DNA of 64,000 bases from Streptomyces sp. ISL-96 (GCF_018614035.1 NZ_JAGGPA010000001.1:62001-126000), one strand, 5' to 3'; shown: positions 46,673 to 57,006, counted from the stretch's first letter. Notes: a model not told the origin generated them from the sequence alone. Made by a program: numbers and translations.

Positions 46673-49600
46673 TCAGCCCGCCAGGCAGGACGGCCCGAGC
46701 AGCACCTTCAGGTCCCCGAAGAGCGCCGGATCCGGCTGCACGCGGTGCCGGTCGAGCCGCAGCACCGTCGTCTTGCGTGCTCCCTGGAGCTTGATCCGGA
46801 CCTCCGTGTTGCCCCGGTGGTGCTTGAGGATCTCATCGAGCTTGGTCACCATCGGCGGCGTCACCTTCACCGTCGGGATGGTGAGGACCACCGGCGCGTT
46901 GGTCCCCGCGGAGGACACGTCCGGAACCATCAGTTCCATCGCCACGAGCCGCGGAATGTCCTCGCGCTTGTCGAGTCGGCCCTTGACGAAGACCACGGTG
47001 TCCTCGACGAGCTGGGTCGAGACCAGTTGGTACGTCGCCGGGAAGAACATGCACTCGATGGAGCCGGCCAGGTCCTCGACGGTCGCGATCGCCCAGGCGT
47101 TGCCCTGCTTGGTCATCTTGCGCTGAAGGCCTGAGATGATGCCGCCGATGGTGACGATCGCGCCGTCGGAGTGCTCACCGCCGGTGAGCTGCGAGATCGC
47201 GGCGTCGGCCTTGTCGCTCAGCACGTGCTCGATGCCGAAGAGCGGGTGGTCGGAGACGTACAGGCCGAGCATCTCCCGCTCCTGTGCGAGCAGATAGGAC
47301 TTCTCCCACTCGATGTCGGAGAACTCCACATCCAGCCCGAAGCCCGGCTCGTCGCTCTCCTCCTCGCCCATGCCGCCGAAGAGGTCGAACTGCCCTTCCG
47401 CCTCCTTGCGCTTGACCTGCACCACGTTGTCGATCATCGGCTCGTGGTGCGCGACGAGGCCCTTGCGGGTGTGCCCCATCTCGTCGAAGGCACCGGCCTT
47501 GATGAGCGATTCGACGGTCCGCTTGTTGCAGACGACCGCCTCGACCTTGTCGAGGAAGTCCGGGAACGAGCTGTACTTCCCCTTCGCCTTCCGGCACCGG
47601 ATGATCGAGTCCACGACGTTCTGGCCGACGTTGCGGATGGCGGTCAGGCCGAACAGGATCACGTCGTCGCCCTGCGCCGCGAAGTTCGACTGCGACTCGT
47701 TCACATTCGGCGGCAGCACCTTGATGCCCATGCGCCGGCACTCGTTCAGGTAGACGGCCGACTTGTCCTTGTCGTCCTTGACCGAGGTCAGCAGCGCCGC
47801 CATGTACTCGGCGGGGTAGTTCGCCTTGAGGTACGCCGTCCAGTAGGTGACCAGCCCGTACGCCGACGAGTGCGCCTTGTTGAACGCGTATCCGGCGAAG
47901 GGCACCAGCACGTCCCACAGCGCCTGGATCGCCGCGTCGGAGTACCCCTTCTTCTTCGCGCCCGCCTGGAAGAGAACGAAGTTCTTCTGGAGCTCGTCAG
48001 GCTTCTTCTTGCCCATGACGCGGCGCAGGATGTCGGCCTCGCCGAGCGAGTAACCGGCGATGATCTGCGCGGCCTTCTGCACCTGCTCCTGGTACACGAT
48101 CAGGCCGTGGGTGAGGCCGAGGACCTCCTTGAGCGGCTCCTCCAGCTCCGGGTGGATCGGCGTGATCTCCTGCTGGCCGTTCTTGCGCAGCGCGTAGTTC
48201 GTGTGCGAGTTCATGCCCATAGGGCCCGGCCGGTACAGGGCCGAAACCGCGGAAATGTCCTCGAAGTTGTCGGGCTTCATCAGCCGCAGCAGGGACCGCA
48301 TCGGGCCGCCGTCGAACTGGAACACGCCGAGCGTGTCACCGCGGCACAGCAGCTCGTACGTCGCCGGGTCGTCCAGCGGGAGGCTGAGCAGCTCCAGGTC
48401 GATGCCCTTGTTGGACTTCACCATCTTGACGGCGTCGTCCATGATCGTGAGGTTGCGAAGGCCCAGGAAGTCCATCTTCAGCAGGCCGAGCGCCTCGCAG
48501 CTCGGGTAGTCCCACTGCGTGATCGTCACGCCGTCGGTGTGCCGCACCCAGACGGGCACATGGTCGGTGATCGTCTCGCTGGACATGATCACGCCGGCCG
48601 CGTGCACACCCATCTGCCGGACCAGGCCCTCGACGCCCTTTGCCGTGTCGATGACCTTCTTCACGTCCGGCTCGTTCTCGTACATCGCCCGGATCTCGCC
48701 CGCCTCGCTGTAGCGCGGGTGCTTCGGGTCGGTGATGCCGTTGAGGTCGATGCCCTTGCCGAGTACGTCGGCGGGCATGGCCTTGGTGAGCCGGTCGCCC
48801 ATCGCGTACGGGTAGCCGAGGACGCGCGCGGAGTCCTTGATCGCGTTCTTGGCCTTGATCTTTCCGTACGTGCCGATCATGGCGACCTTGTCGGCGCCGT
48901 ACTTCTCCGTCACGTACCGGATCACCTCACCGCGCCTGCGCTCGTCGAAGTCGATGTCGACATCGGGCATGGAGATGCGCTCGGGGTTGAGGAACCGCTC
49001 GAAGATCAGGCCGTGCTCGATCGGGTCGAGGTCGGTGATGCCCATGGCGTACGCGACGATCGAACCGGCCGCGGAGCCACGTCCCGGACCGACCGCGATG
49101 CCGTTGTTCTTGGCCCACATGATGAAGTCGGCGACCACGAGGAAGTACCCCGGGAAGCCCATGTCGATGATGATCTTCATCTCGTACTCGACCTGCTTGA
49201 GCCGGTCGTCCGGGATGCCGTTCGGGTAGCGCCGGGCCATGCCGCGCATGGTCTCCTCGCGGAACCACGTCACCTCGGTGAAGCCCTCGGGCACCTCGAA
49301 CTTGGGCATCAGGTTCCGCTCCTTGAACCAGCCCTCCGTGTCGATCTGCTGCGCGACCAGGAGCGTATTGGCGCAGCCCTCCTGCCAGGCGTCGGAGGAG
49401 TCGACGGCGTACATCTCGTCGGTCGACTTCAGGTAGTAGCCGGTGCCGTCGAAGCGGAAGCGGTCCGGGTCGGAGAGGTTCTTGCCGGTCTGGATGCAGA
49501 GCAGCGCGTCGTGCGCGGTCGCCTCGTTGGCGTAGGTGTAGTGCGAGTCGTTCGTGACGAGCGGCGGAATGCCCAGCTTCTTGCCGATCTCCAGCAGCCC

Positions 49601-50212
49601 GTCACGGACCCGGCGCTCGATCTCGATGCCGTGGTCCATCAGTTCCAGGAAGTACTTGCCCTCGCCGAAGATGTCCTTGTAGTCCGACGCGGCCTGTACT
49701 GCCTCGTCGAACTGCCCGAGCCGCAGCCGTGTCTGCACCTCGCCCGACGGACACCCGGTGGAGGCGATCAGGCCCTCCGACCACTGGGAGATCGTCTCCT
49801 TGTCCATGCGCGGCCACTTCGTCAGCCATCCCTCGGCGTACGCGTCCGAGGAGAGCCGGAAGAGGTTGTGCAGGCCGGTCTTGTTCGCCGCCCAGATCGT
49901 CTTGTGCGTATATCCACCGGAACCGGACACGTCGTCACGCTTCTGGTGCGGCTGGCCCCACTGGATACGCCGCTTGTTGCGCCGCGACTCGGGGGCGACG
50001 TACGCCTCGATCCCGATGATCGGCGTCACACCCGCCTTCTTCGCCGAATGGAAGAAGTCGTACGCCCCGTGCAGGTTGCCGTGGTCGGTCATCGCGATGT
50101 GCGACATGCCCATCTCGTTGCAGGCCTCGAACATGTCCTTGAGCCGCGCGGCACCGTCCAGCAGCGAGTACTGGGTGTGAACGTGGAGGTGCGTAAAGGG
50201 CGGCTTGGTCAC
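46673..50212 (-). CDS. dnaE: DNA polymerase III alpha subunit
   Basis: 1179 aa from GTG 50212, with GGAGG 8 nt upstream. The replicative polymerase. The PHP domain opens with FTHLHVHTQYSLLDGAARLK and MTDHGNLHGAYDF; the palm catalytic residues are in ISMPDVDIDFDERRRG (about 400-415) with GPGRGSAAGSIVAYAMG before it; the fingers follow (VHAAGVIMSS, AYRPGPMG-like LYRPGPMGMN). A tandem HhH and OB fold occupy the C-terminus (VTIGGIISGLQRKMTKQGNA). Length is standard for DnaE1, and no intein is present. Confidence 0.98.
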   Translation of the reverse strand: MTKPPFTHLHVHTQYSLLDGAARLKDMFEACNEMGMSHIAMTDHGNLHGAYDFFHSAKKAGVTPIIGIEAYVAPESRRNKRRIQWGQPHQKRDDVSGSGGYTHKTIWAANKTGLHNLFRLSSDAYAEGWLTKWPRMDKETISQWSEGLIASTGCPSGEVQTRLRLGQFDEAVQAASDYKDIFGEGKYFLELMDHGIEIERRVRDGLLEIGKKLGIPPLVTNDSHYTYANEATAHDALLCIQTGKNLSDPDRFRFDGTGYYLKSTDEMYAVDSSDAWQEGCANTLLVAQQIDTEGWFKERNLMPKFEVPEGFTEVTWFREETMRGMARRYPNGIPDDRLKQVEYEMKIIIDMGFPGYFLVVADFIMWAKNNGIAVGPGRGSAAGSIVAYAMGITDLDPIEHGLIFERFLNPERISMPDVDIDFDERRRGEVIRYVTEKYGADKVAMIGTYGKIKAKNAIKDSARVLGYPYAMGDRLTKAMPADVLGKGIDLNGITDPKHPRYSEAGEIRAMYENEPDVKKVIDTAKGVEGLVRQMGVHAAGVIMSSETITDHVPVWVRHTDGVTITQWDYPSCEALGLLKMDFLGLRNLTIMDDAVKMVKSNKGIDLELLSLPLDDPATYELLCRGDTLGVFQFDGGPMRSLLRLMKPDNFEDISAVSALYRPGPMGMNSHTNYALRKNGQQEITPIHPELEEPLKEVLGLTHGLIVYQEQVQKAAQIIAGYSLGEADILRRVMGKKKPDELQKNFVLFQAGAKKKGYSDAAIQALWDVLVPFAGYAFNKAHSSAYGLVTYWTAYLKANYPAEYMAALLTSVKDDKDKSAVYLNECRRMGIKVLPPNVNESQSNFAAQGDDVILFGLTAIRNVGQNVVDSIIRCRKAKGKYSSFPDFLDKVEAVVCNKRTVESLIKAGAFDEMGHTRKGLVAHHEPMIDNVVQVKRKEAEGQFDLFGGMGEEESDEPGFGLDVEFSDIEWEKSYLLAQEREMLGLYVSDHPLFGIEHVLSDKADAAISQLTGGEHSDGAIVTIGGIISGLQRKMTKQGNAWAIATVEDLAGSIECMFFPATYQLVSTQLVEDTVVFVKGRLDKREDIPRLVAMELMVPDVSSAGTNAPVVLTIPTVKVTPPMVTKLDEILKHHRGNTEVRIKLQGARKTTVLRLDRHRVQPDPALFGDLKVLLGPSCLAG

Positions 50213-50319
50213 GGTGAAGGCCTCCGGCAAAACGGTCGGTGACAGGTTGGGTGGACAGCTCGGAAGTCTACTTCGGCGGACTGACAACGAGGGGGCACTC
50301 ACGAGTACGGTCGGGCGTT

Positions 50320-50340
50320 GGACAGGGGAATCACCTGTCC
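50320..50340. promoter_or_regulatory. 21-bp inverted repeat upstream of the DUF2252 gene
   Basis: GGACAGG (50320-50326) and CCTGTCC (50334-50340) flank GGAATCA, 39 bp before the ATG at 50380 and 107 bp upstream of dnaE. It may be an operator or a leader hairpin. Confidence 0.4.
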
Positions 50341-50379
50341 CATTTGCCATGTACGTCATGCACCAGGAGGCCACCGGCG

Positions 50380-51705
50380 ATGTCGGTCCAGCAGACAGAC
50401 GCAACTCAGCGCGGCGAGCAGATCCTCGCCGTCTTCGAGGCCGCGTTCGGCAGGCTCCTGGCCGCCGACCCGGCCGCCTTCCGGGTGAAGTTCCGCAAGA
50501 TGGCCGCCTCCGCCTTCGCCTTCTACCGGGGCACGGCCGGCCTGTTCTACGCCGATCTGGAACGCGAGCAGAACGCCGGCCCGTACCTGGACGAGCGCAC
50601 CGGGCGGGTGTGGATCCACGGCGACCTGCACGCCGAGAATTTCGGCACGTACATGGACTCCCAGGGCCGGCTGATCTTCAACGTCAACGACTTCGACGAG
50701 GCGTACGTCGGCCCCTTCACCTGGGACCTCAAGCGCTTCGCCGCCTCCGTCGCGCTCATCGGCTACACCAAGGCCCTCAGCGACGACCAGATCACCGATC
50801 TGGTGCGGACGTACGCCGCCGCCTACCGCGAGCGCATCCACGCCCTGGCGACCGGAGCGAAGAACGACGAGGTGCCGCCCTTCACCTTGGACACGGCCGA
50901 GGGCCCGCTGCTCGGCGCGCTGCGCTCGGCCCGCTCGCTGACCCGCTTCGGGCTGCTCGAATCGATGACCGAGATCCGCGACTTCGAGCGCCGCTTCGCC
51001 GCCGACGGCACCTCGGTCGACCTCGACGCCGCCACCCGCTACAAGGTCCTCGCGGCCTTCGACGGCTATCTGGAGACGCTGCCCGAGGCCAGCCTGACGC
51101 GCCCCGACTCCTACCGCGTGAAGGACGTCGTCGGGCGGCGCGGCATCGGAATAGGGTCCGCCGGCCTGCCCTCGTACAACATCCTGCTCGAAGGCAACAG
51201 CGACGCCCTCGAGAACGACGTCGTGATCTACATGAAGCAGGCACAGACCCCGGCGGTCTCCCGGCACATCACCGACAGCGCCGTGCGTGACTACTTCCAG
51301 CACGAGGGGCACCGCACGGTGATCTCGCAGCGCGCCCTCCAGGCGCACGCGGACCCGTGGCTGGGGTGGACCGAGCTGGACGGAACGGGGCAGCTGGTCG
51401 CGGAGGTCTCGCCGTACGCCGTGGACCTGGACTGGTCGGACATCGACGAGGTGGAGGAGATCGCGGCGGTCGTCGCCGACCTCGGGAGGGCGACCGCAAC
51501 CATGCACTCGGCGGCGGACGACGAGAGCGGCCACTCGCTGGTGCCGTTCTCCACCGAGCGCGCGATCGACGCGGCGATCGCGGGCGACGAGGACAACTTC
51601 GGGGACCTGCTGGTGGACTTCGCGCACTCCTACGGAGCGCGGGCGCGGGCCGATCACCAGATCTTCGTCGACCTGTTCCGCAACGGCCGGATCCCCGGCC
51701 TCTGA
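50380..51705 (+). CDS. DUF2252 domain protein (kinase-like fold)
   Basis: 441 aa from ATG 50380, AGGAGG 9 nt upstream. DUF2252 landmarks: KFRKMAASAFAFYRGTAGLF (about 34-53), VWIHGDLHAENFGTYMDS (about 80-97) with an HGDLHxxN motif like the aminoglycoside-kinase catalytic loop, and FNVNDFDEAYVGPFTWDLKR with the DFDE metal segment (about 104-115). The fold is related to choline/aminoglycoside kinases with motifs in unusual order. Substrate and activity are not established. Cytoplasmic. Confidence 0.92.
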   Translation: MSVQQTDATQRGEQILAVFEAAFGRLLAADPAAFRVKFRKMAASAFAFYRGTAGLFYADLEREQNAGPYLDERTGRVWIHGDLHAENFGTYMDSQGRLIFNVNDFDEAYVGPFTWDLKRFAASVALIGYTKALSDDQITDLVRTYAAAYRERIHALATGAKNDEVPPFTLDTAEGPLLGALRSARSLTRFGLLESMTEIRDFERRFAADGTSVDLDAATRYKVLAAFDGYLETLPEASLTRPDSYRVKDVVGRRGIGIGSAGLPSYNILLEGNSDALENDVVIYMKQAQTPAVSRHITDSAVRDYFQHEGHRTVISQRALQAHADPWLGWTELDGTGQLVAEVSPYAVDLDWSDIDEVEEIAAVVADLGRATATMHSAADDESGHSLVPFSTERAIDAAIAGDEDNFGDLLVDFAHSYGARARADHQIFVDLFRNGRIPGL

Positions 51706-51765
51706 CCGGCCCACCGTCACGCCTTTAGGGCTCTCTTACAGGAACCCGTGGCAAACTCACGGGCT

Positions 51766-52464
51766 ATGGACGTATCGGGGACGCAGCTGAGGGCGGTGCG
51801 TGCGGCGCTTTTCACCGCGCTCGTCGTCACGCTCTCCGCCGCGTCCCATGTGCTGCTCTCCCGGGTCCCGCTGCCGCTGACCGTGGTGGCCGGGATCGCG
51901 GCCACCGTGTTCGCCGTCGCGTACGCACTGGCGGGCCGGGAGCGCGGCTTCGGCGCCATCGCCGGTCTGCTCGTACCGCTGGAGCTGGCCGCCGACACGG
52001 TCTTCACCACCGGACAGCACCTCTGTTACGGGGCTGCGGGCGGCCCGGTCGCGGGCTCTTTGCGTTCGGTCGGATTCGACGTGCTGTGCGGCGGCGGCGC
52101 GAAGGGCGGGCTCGGTGCTCCGCTCGTACGGGTCACGGGCCCCCAGGAGAGCGCCGCCGCCCTCCTCAGCTCCCCCGACCCCGCCCTGCCCTGGCTGCTG
52201 CTCGCCGCCCACGTCACGGTGGGGCTGCTCGCCGCGGCCTGGCTGCGGCGCGGTGAGGCGGCGCTCGCGGGTCTCGTGCGGACCTTGGCCGCGTTCACCT
52301 TCCGGCCGCTGCTGATCGCCGTCGCCGCGACCGGCGCGGCCCACTGGCCCGTACGCCGCGCGGTGCGGCCCACCCGCCGGGCCCGCACCGCCTCCCCCGG
52401 CCGCCTGTTCGTGCACTCCGTAGGACGCAGGGGTCCGCCGCGCTCGGCACCCGTTTTCGCCTGA
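51766..52464 (+). CDS. Putative membrane protein of unknown function
   Basis: 232 aa from ATG 51766; an in-frame GTG at 51748 with AGGA upstream would add six residues. Five hydrophobic segments: AALFTALVVTLSAASHVLLS, PLTVVAGIAATVFAVAYALA, FGAIAGLLVPLELAADTVFT, PWLLLAAHVTVGLLAAAW and FTFRPLLIAVAATGAAHWPV. Polar residues within spans include His residues (ASHVLL, AAHVTV, TGQHLCYG), a pattern seen in metal- or haem-related membrane proteins, but no family can be named. It precedes the DsbA-like gene by 60 nt and may be cotranscribed with it. Confidence 0.75.
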   Translation: MDVSGTQLRAVRAALFTALVVTLSAASHVLLSRVPLPLTVVAGIAATVFAVAYALAGRERGFGAIAGLLVPLELAADTVFTTGQHLCYGAAGGPVAGSLRSVGFDVLCGGGAKGGLGAPLVRVTGPQESAAALLSSPDPALPWLLLAAHVTVGLLAAAWLRRGEAALAGLVRTLAAFTFRPLLIAVAATGAAHWPVRRAVRPTRRARTASPGRLFVHSVGRRGPPRSAPVFA

Positions 52465-52524
52465 GCCCAGCAGCCCCCAGTCCAGCCACCCAGTCCCCCT
52501 TACGGACTTACGGAGAACACGACC

Positions 52525-53340
52525 ATGAGTGCACGCAACAACCAGGCCAACAAGGCAGCGGCCCGCGAGCGGCTGCGCGCCGAGCGCGAGCGTCAGGCCA
52601 AGAAGGACAGGACCCGCCGCCAGCTGATCGTCGCCCTTTCGATCGTCGGCGTCCTGGCGGTGGCCGGCGGCGTCGGCTACGGCGTCATGCAGGCGAACAA
52701 GCCGTCCGCCTGGGAGGCCGCCAAGAACCAGAAGCAGGTCACCGCTCCGGCGAACACCACGGGCAAGGACGGCACGACCGTCGTCGTCGGCAAGAAGGAC
52801 GCCAAGAAGACGCTGGAGCTGTACGAGGACTCGCGCTGCCCCGTCTGCGCCACGTTCGAGCAGGCCAACGGCGAGACGATTCTGAAGGACGTCGACGCCG
52901 GCAAGTACAAGGTCAAGTACATCGGCGCCACCTTCATCGACACGACCATCCCCGGTGAGGGCTCGCGGAACGCGCTGAGCGCGCTGGGCGCCGCGCTCGA
53001 CGTCAGCCCCGAGGCGTTCCTGGAGTACAAGGGCGCGCTGTACTCGCAGAAGAACCACCCCGAGGAGCAGGACGACAAGTTCGCGAAGGACGACTACCTG
53101 ATCAAGGTGGCCGACGAGGTGGACGCTTTGAAGGGCAACAAGAAGTTCCAGCGGAACGTGCAGGACGGCACCTTCGACGCCTGGGCGCTGAAGATGTCGG
53201 ACACCTTCGACAAGAGCGGTGTGAAGGGGACGCCGACGCTCAAGATGGACGGCGAGAAGGTCACCGGTTCGGACGGCGAGAACCCGCCCATGGCGCCTGC
53301 GGAGTTCAAGGCGGCGATCGACAAGGCCCTCAAGGCGTAG
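52525..53340 (+). CDS. Membrane-anchored DsbA-like thioredoxin-fold protein
   Basis: 271 aa. A basic N-terminus (AARERLRAERERQAKKDRTR) precedes one span (QLIVALSIVGVLAVAGGVGY, about 33-52). The extracytoplasmic domain has the active site YEDSRCPVCATFEQANG (CPVC, about 109) and a cis-Pro loop GVKGTPTLKMDGEKVTG (about 232-248). It has the same architecture as the protein at 23040 but no Pro-rich tail. Likely a thiol-disulfide exchange protein of the cell surface. A terminator follows. Confidence 0.9.
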   Translation: MSARNNQANKAAARERLRAERERQAKKDRTRRQLIVALSIVGVLAVAGGVGYGVMQANKPSAWEAAKNQKQVTAPANTTGKDGTTVVVGKKDAKKTLELYEDSRCPVCATFEQANGETILKDVDAGKYKVKYIGATFIDTTIPGEGSRNALSALGAALDVSPEAFLEYKGALYSQKNHPEEQDDKFAKDDYLIKVADEVDALKGNKKFQRNVQDGTFDAWALKMSDTFDKSGVKGTPTLKMDGEKVTGSDGENPPMAPAEFKAAIDKALKA

Positions 53341-53358
53341 CGGCCGCACGGCACTTCA

Positions 53359-53400
53359 CCCAAGGGCGGGCGAACGTTCTTGCGTTTGCCCACCCTTGGG
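53359..53400 (+). terminator. Hairpin between the DsbA-like gene and phoD
   Basis: CCCAAGGG (53359-53366) pairs with CCCTTGGG (53393-53400), extended after one mismatch by GGGCGAACG with CGTTTGCCC (one G-T pair). Confidence 0.75.
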
Positions 53401-53425
53401 CCGTACTGATCAGTAATGTACGGCT

Positions 53426-55078
53426 GTGACCAGTCGATTCGCTTCATCTCCCAGCCGCCGCACGGCCCTCAAGGCCGCCGCCGCCACCGCTGTCGCCGCC
53501 CCTGTCGTCGCCGGTACGAGTTCCGGAGCCGCTGCTGCCGACGCCGTACAGAGACCCGCATTCCTCCATGGAGTCGCTTCCGGCGACCCGTTGCCCGACG
53601 GTGTCCTCCTGTGGACCCGAATAACTCCCACCCCTGACGCCGGGCCGGGCTCCGGCAAGGGGCCCGATGTGGCGGTGAGTTGGGAGGTCGCCGAGGACAA
53701 GGGGTTCTCGAAGACCGTCGCCCGCGGTACGACAACCGCGAGCGCGGCGGCCGACCACACCGTCAAGGTCGACGTAAGGGGCTTGGCTCAGGGAGCCGCC
53801 TATTACTTCCGCTTCACCGCGGGCGAGGTCGTGTCCCCCACCGCCCGCACCCGCACCGCTCCGGCCGCCGACGCCGACACGCCCGGCGTGCGCTTCGGCG
53901 TCGTCTCCTGCGCCAACTGGGAGTCGGGTTACTTCTCGGCGTACCGGCATCTCGCCGCCCGCGCCGACCTCGACGCGGTCCTCCACCTCGGCGACTACCT
54001 GTACGAGTACGCGACGGGCGGCTACCCCGCGCCCCCGGCCGTCGTACGGCAGCACGAGCCGGCCCACGAGATCCTCACCCTCGCCGACTACCGCACCCGC
54101 CACGGCAAGTACAAGACCGACGCCGATCTCCAGGCGCTGCACGCCGCGCACCCGGTCATAGCCATCTGGGACGACCACGAAATGGCCAACGACGCCTGGT
54201 CGGGCGGCGCGCAGAACCACACGCCGGGCGCGGAGGGCGAGTGGTCCGCGCGCGTGGCCGCCGCGAAGCAGGCGTACTTCGAGTGGATGCCGGTCCGCGC
54301 CTCCACGGAGGGCACCGTCTACCGACGGCTGCGCTTCGGCAAGCTGGCCGATCTGCACCTGCTCGACCTGAGGTCGTTCCGCTCCCAGCAGGCGAAAATC
54401 GGCAACGGCTCGGTCGACGACCCCGAGCGTACGATCACGGGCCGTGCCCAGCTCGACTGGCTCAAGTCCGGGCTCACCTCCTCCGACGCCGTCTGGAAGC
54501 TGGTCGGTACGTCGGTGATGATCTCGCCGGTGGCCTTCGGCTCCGTACCGGCCCATCTGCTGGAGCCGCTGGCCGAGTTGCTCGGTCTGCCCAAGGAAGG
54601 ACTCGCGGTCAACGTCGACCAGTGGGACGGCTACACCGACGACCGCAAGGAGCTGATCACCCACCTCAGGGACCGGGCGATCAAGAACACGGTCTTCCTG
54701 ACCGGTGACATCCACATGGCATGGGCCAACGACGTACCGGTCAGAGCGGCGACGTATCCGATCTCGCCGTCGGCGGCGACCGAGTTCGTGGTCACCTCGG
54801 TCTCCTCGGACAACCTCGACGACATCCTGCACGTCGCGCCCCAGACCGTCTCGCTGGTCGCCGCCACGGCGGTCAAGGCCGCCAACCGCCATGTGAAGTG
54901 GCTGGACATGGACTCTCACGGCTTCGGCGTCCTCGACGTCACGGGCGAGCGCTCGCAGATGGACTACTTCGTCATCTCCGACAAGACACGTCAGGACGCG
55001 ACCGCGCGCTGGACGCGCTCGTACCGCACGCTCAGCGGAACGCAGAAGGTCGAGCGGGTGAACCAGCCGGTTCGCTGA
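53426..55078 (+). CDS. phoD: Alkaline phosphatase D, secreted by Tat
   Basis: 550 aa from GTG 53426. The signal [20 protein letters not shown] has the twin Arg and an AxA-type cleavage region (about 38). An N-terminal Fn3-like domain ([20 protein letters not shown]) precedes the metallophosphoesterase core: [32 protein letters not shown] and [14 protein letters not shown] carry the Fe3+/Ca2+ ligands. It releases phosphate from phosphodiesters or monoesters outside the cell. An inverted repeat GCCGTAC/GTACGGC (53400-53424) abuts the start. No PhoP direct repeats (GTTCACC) were recognised in the 85-bp gap. Confidence 0.93.
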   Translation: MTSRFASSPSRRTALKAAAATAVAAPVVAGTSSGAAAADAVQRPAFLHGVASGDPLPDGVLLWTRITPTPDAGPGSGKGPDVAVSWEVAEDKGFSKTVARGTTTASAAADHTVKVDVRGLAQGAAYYFRFTAGEVVSPTARTRTAPAADADTPGVRFGVVSCANWESGYFSAYRHLAARADLDAVLHLGDYLYEYATGGYPAPPAVVRQHEPAHEILTLADYRTRHGKYKTDADLQALHAAHPVIAIWDDHEMANDAWSGGAQNHTPGAEGEWSARVAAAKQAYFEWMPVRASTEGTVYRRLRFGKLADLHLLDLRSFRSQQAKIGNGSVDDPERTITGRAQLDWLKSGLTSSDAVWKLVGTSVMISPVAFGSVPAHLLEPLAELLGLPKEGLAVNVDQWDGYTDDRKELITHLRDRAIKNTVFLTGDIHMAWANDVPVRAATYPISPSAATEFVVTSVSSDNLDDILHVAPQTVSLVAATAVKAANRHVKWLDMDSHGFGVLDVTGERSQMDYFVISDKTRQDATARWTRSYRTLSGTQKVERVNQPVR

Positions 55079-55127
55079 CAGGCGATTTTCAGCCACCAAG
55101 CAACCTGTTGCGAGCAGATCACGCCAG

Positions 55128-55178
55128 GAGGCGGGTGGTGTTAATCCGCCATCCGAATGCGGACACACCACCCGCCTC
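55128..55178 (+). terminator. Terminator after phoD
   Basis: GAGGCGGGTGGTGT (55128-55141) pairs exactly with ACACCACCCGCCTC (55165-55178) around a 23-nt loop. The rest of 55179-55365 is the metalloprotease promoter region and holds a CCCAAT/ATTGGG repeat near 55244-55269. Confidence 0.8.
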
Positions 55179-55365
55179 GGTAGCCCCAGGCCTTACCTGC
55201 GCATCTCAAAGTCTGGACCAGGCTGAAAGTTTTCGTCCCGATGTCCCAATTGCTCTGAGGATTGATTGGGCTTGATCGCTTCTCATCGAGATCTGACATG
55301 CACACATAACCTCCGGGCAGCGGCGAGGAACAACCCACCCTCGCCCACCCCCGCGAGGAGTCAAC

Positions 55366-56370
55366 GTGCGTGCTCTTGCCCGTATATCCCCCCTTCTGCG
55401 CAAGCGGTTCATAGGTACGGCGGTAATGGCTGGAACCCTGGCCCTGTCCACCCTGTCCGCACCCGCCGGCATCGCCGTCGCCAAGGCGCCCGCCGAGAAG
55501 GCCGAGAAGTGCGTCGAGGAGACCCACGCGAGCGCCACCGCCCGCGAGGCGCGTCCCTCGGGCGACCAGCACGCCCACGAGCCCAACGAGGTCACGGCCG
55601 CCAAGGCCCAGGCCATGGACGCGGACCTGCGCAGGAGACTCGACAAGCTGCGCACGTCGGGCGGCGCCGCCAGGGACTTCTCGGCCACCGCCGTGACGAA
55701 CATCCCGGTGTACTTCCACGTCATTCACAGCGGCACCACCGGCAAACTGACGACGACCGACATCAACAACCAGATGGCGGTCCTCAACTCGGCGTTCGGC
55801 GGCCAGGGCACCGGAAACGCCAACTCCAACTTCCAGTTCACGCTGGCCGCCACGGACTACACGGACAACGCCTCCTGGTACAACCTGGCGTCCGGCTCGA
55901 CCGCCGAGAAGGAGATGAAGGCCGCCCTGCGTCAGGGCGGCGCCGGCGCGCTCAACTTCTACACCGCCAACCTCAGCGGCGGACTGCTCGGCTGGGCGAC
56001 CTTCCCGAGCTCGTACCAGTCAAACCCGACCATGGACGGCGTCGTCGTCCTCGACAAGTCGCTCCCGGGCGGCAGCTCCGCCAACTACAACGAGGGCGAC
56101 ACCGCCACCCACGAGGTCGGCCACTGGCTGGGGCTCTACCACACCTTCCAGGGCGGCTGTAACGGCAACGGCGACTACGTCACCGACACCCCGGCCGAGA
56201 AGAGCGCGGCGTACCAGTGCCCGACCGGCCGTGACTCCTGCGCCAGCAAGCCCGGCGTCGACCCGGTCCACAACTTCATGGACTACACGTACGACAACTG
56301 CATGTACCAGTTCACGACCGGCCAGGTGACGCGGATGGCCGACAACTGGACGGCGTACCGCGCCGGCTGA
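55366..56370 (+). CDS. Secreted zinc metalloprotease, pappalysin-like (M43)
   Basis: 334 aa from GTG 55366, with GAGGAG 5 nt upstream. A Sec signal peptide ([24 protein letters not shown], first 38 residues, split here by its hydrophobic core) is followed by a 60-residue propeptide-like segment. The catalytic motif [20 protein letters not shown] (HExxHxxGxxH, about 246-265) and the Met-turn [11 protein letters not shown] (about 304) place it in the metzincin M43 group. Cys residues ([28 protein letters not shown]) probably form disulfides. An extracellular protease of unknown target. Confidence 0.93.
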   Translation: MRALARISPLLRKRFIGTAVMAGTLALSTLSAPAGIAVAKAPAEKAEKCVEETHASATAREARPSGDQHAHEPNEVTAAKAQAMDADLRRRLDKLRTSGGAARDFSATAVTNIPVYFHVIHSGTTGKLTTTDINNQMAVLNSAFGGQGTGNANSNFQFTLAATDYTDNASWYNLASGSTAEKEMKAALRQGGAGALNFYTANLSGGLLGWATFPSSYQSNPTMDGVVVLDKSLPGGSSANYNEGDTATHEVGHWLGLYHTFQGGCNGNGDYVTDTPAEKSAAYQCPTGRDSCASKPGVDPVHNFMDYTYDNCMYQFTTGQVTRMADNWTAYRAG

Positions 56371-56385
56371 CCGAACCAGCAGGCC

Positions 56386-56428
56386 GAGGCCTCGCGCTTC
56401 CCGCCGCAGCGGGTACGCGCGGGGCCTC
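56386..56428. terminator. Bidirectional terminator between the metalloprotease and DLH genes
   Basis: GAGGCCTCGCGC (56386-56397) pairs with GCGCGGGGCCTC (56417-56428), 11 Watson-Crick pairs and one G-T. Confidence 0.75.
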
Positions 56429-56436
56429 GCGCCGCT

Positions 56437-57006
56437 CTACAGCGTCGCCAGGAAGCCGGCTGCGACCTTCCACGTCGTCGTCGCCGCTTCGGCGTCGTAG
56501 TCCGGCAGCTCCGGGTCGGTGTAGAGGTGCCCGGCCCCCGGATAGCGATAGATCTCCACGTCAGCGCCGGCCCGCCGCATCCGCAGATACCAGGCGTTCA
56601 GCCAGTCGTCGGACTCGAAGGGATCGGGGTCCGCGACATGCAGCTGTACGGGCAGACCCTGCGCCGAAGCGTCGTCCGCGATGTCCGAGGTGCCGTGCAG
56701 AAGCAGCAGCCCACGGGCCTTCTCGTCACCGAGCGCCAGATTCTGCGCGACGGACCCGCCGAAGGAGAAACCGGCGTACACCAGACCGCTCTCGGAGTGC
56801 GGGGCAGCGGCGAGGACGGCGCGCCGCAGCAGCTCGTCCCGGCCGATGCCGTCCTTGATCGCCATACCCTCCTCCACGGTTTCGGCGGTTTGCCCGTCGA
56901 AGAGGTCGGGCACGTGCACCTGGTGCCCGGCGGCACGTAGCCGCTCTGCCGCGGCGTGCACCGCCGGGCGCAGACCGCAGACGGAGTGGAAAAGCATGAT
57001 GTCCAT
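56437..57006 (-). CDS. Dienelactone hydrolase family protein with Ser nucleophile
   Basis: 189 aa from ATG 57006 (MDIMLFHSVCGLRPAVHAAA). Alpha/beta hydrolase: nucleophile elbow VYAGFSFGGSVAQ with Ser81, acid in LHVADPDPFESDDW (Asp126 or Asp128), and His160 in PGAGHLYTDP. Classical dienelactone hydrolases have Cys in the elbow (GxCxGG); Ser here points to an esterase-like member. The frame continues upstream to 58092 antisense to mscS, but that part is a shadow. Divergent from mscS with only 30 bp between starts. Confidence 0.88.
   Translation of the reverse strand: MDIMLFHSVCGLRPAVHAAAERLRAAGHQVHVPDLFDGQTAETVEEGMAIKDGIGRDELLRRAVLAAAPHSESGLVYAGFSFGGSVAQNLALGDEKARGLLLLHGTSDIADDASAQGLPVQLHVADPDPFESDDWLNAWYLRMRRAGADVEIYRYPGAGHLYTDPELPDYDAEAATTTWKVAAGFLATL

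Noticed and set aside
47171..50242. A 1023-codon plus-strand frame across dnaE
   Set aside because: Antisense shadow of dnaE, with low-complexity composition and no ribosome site.
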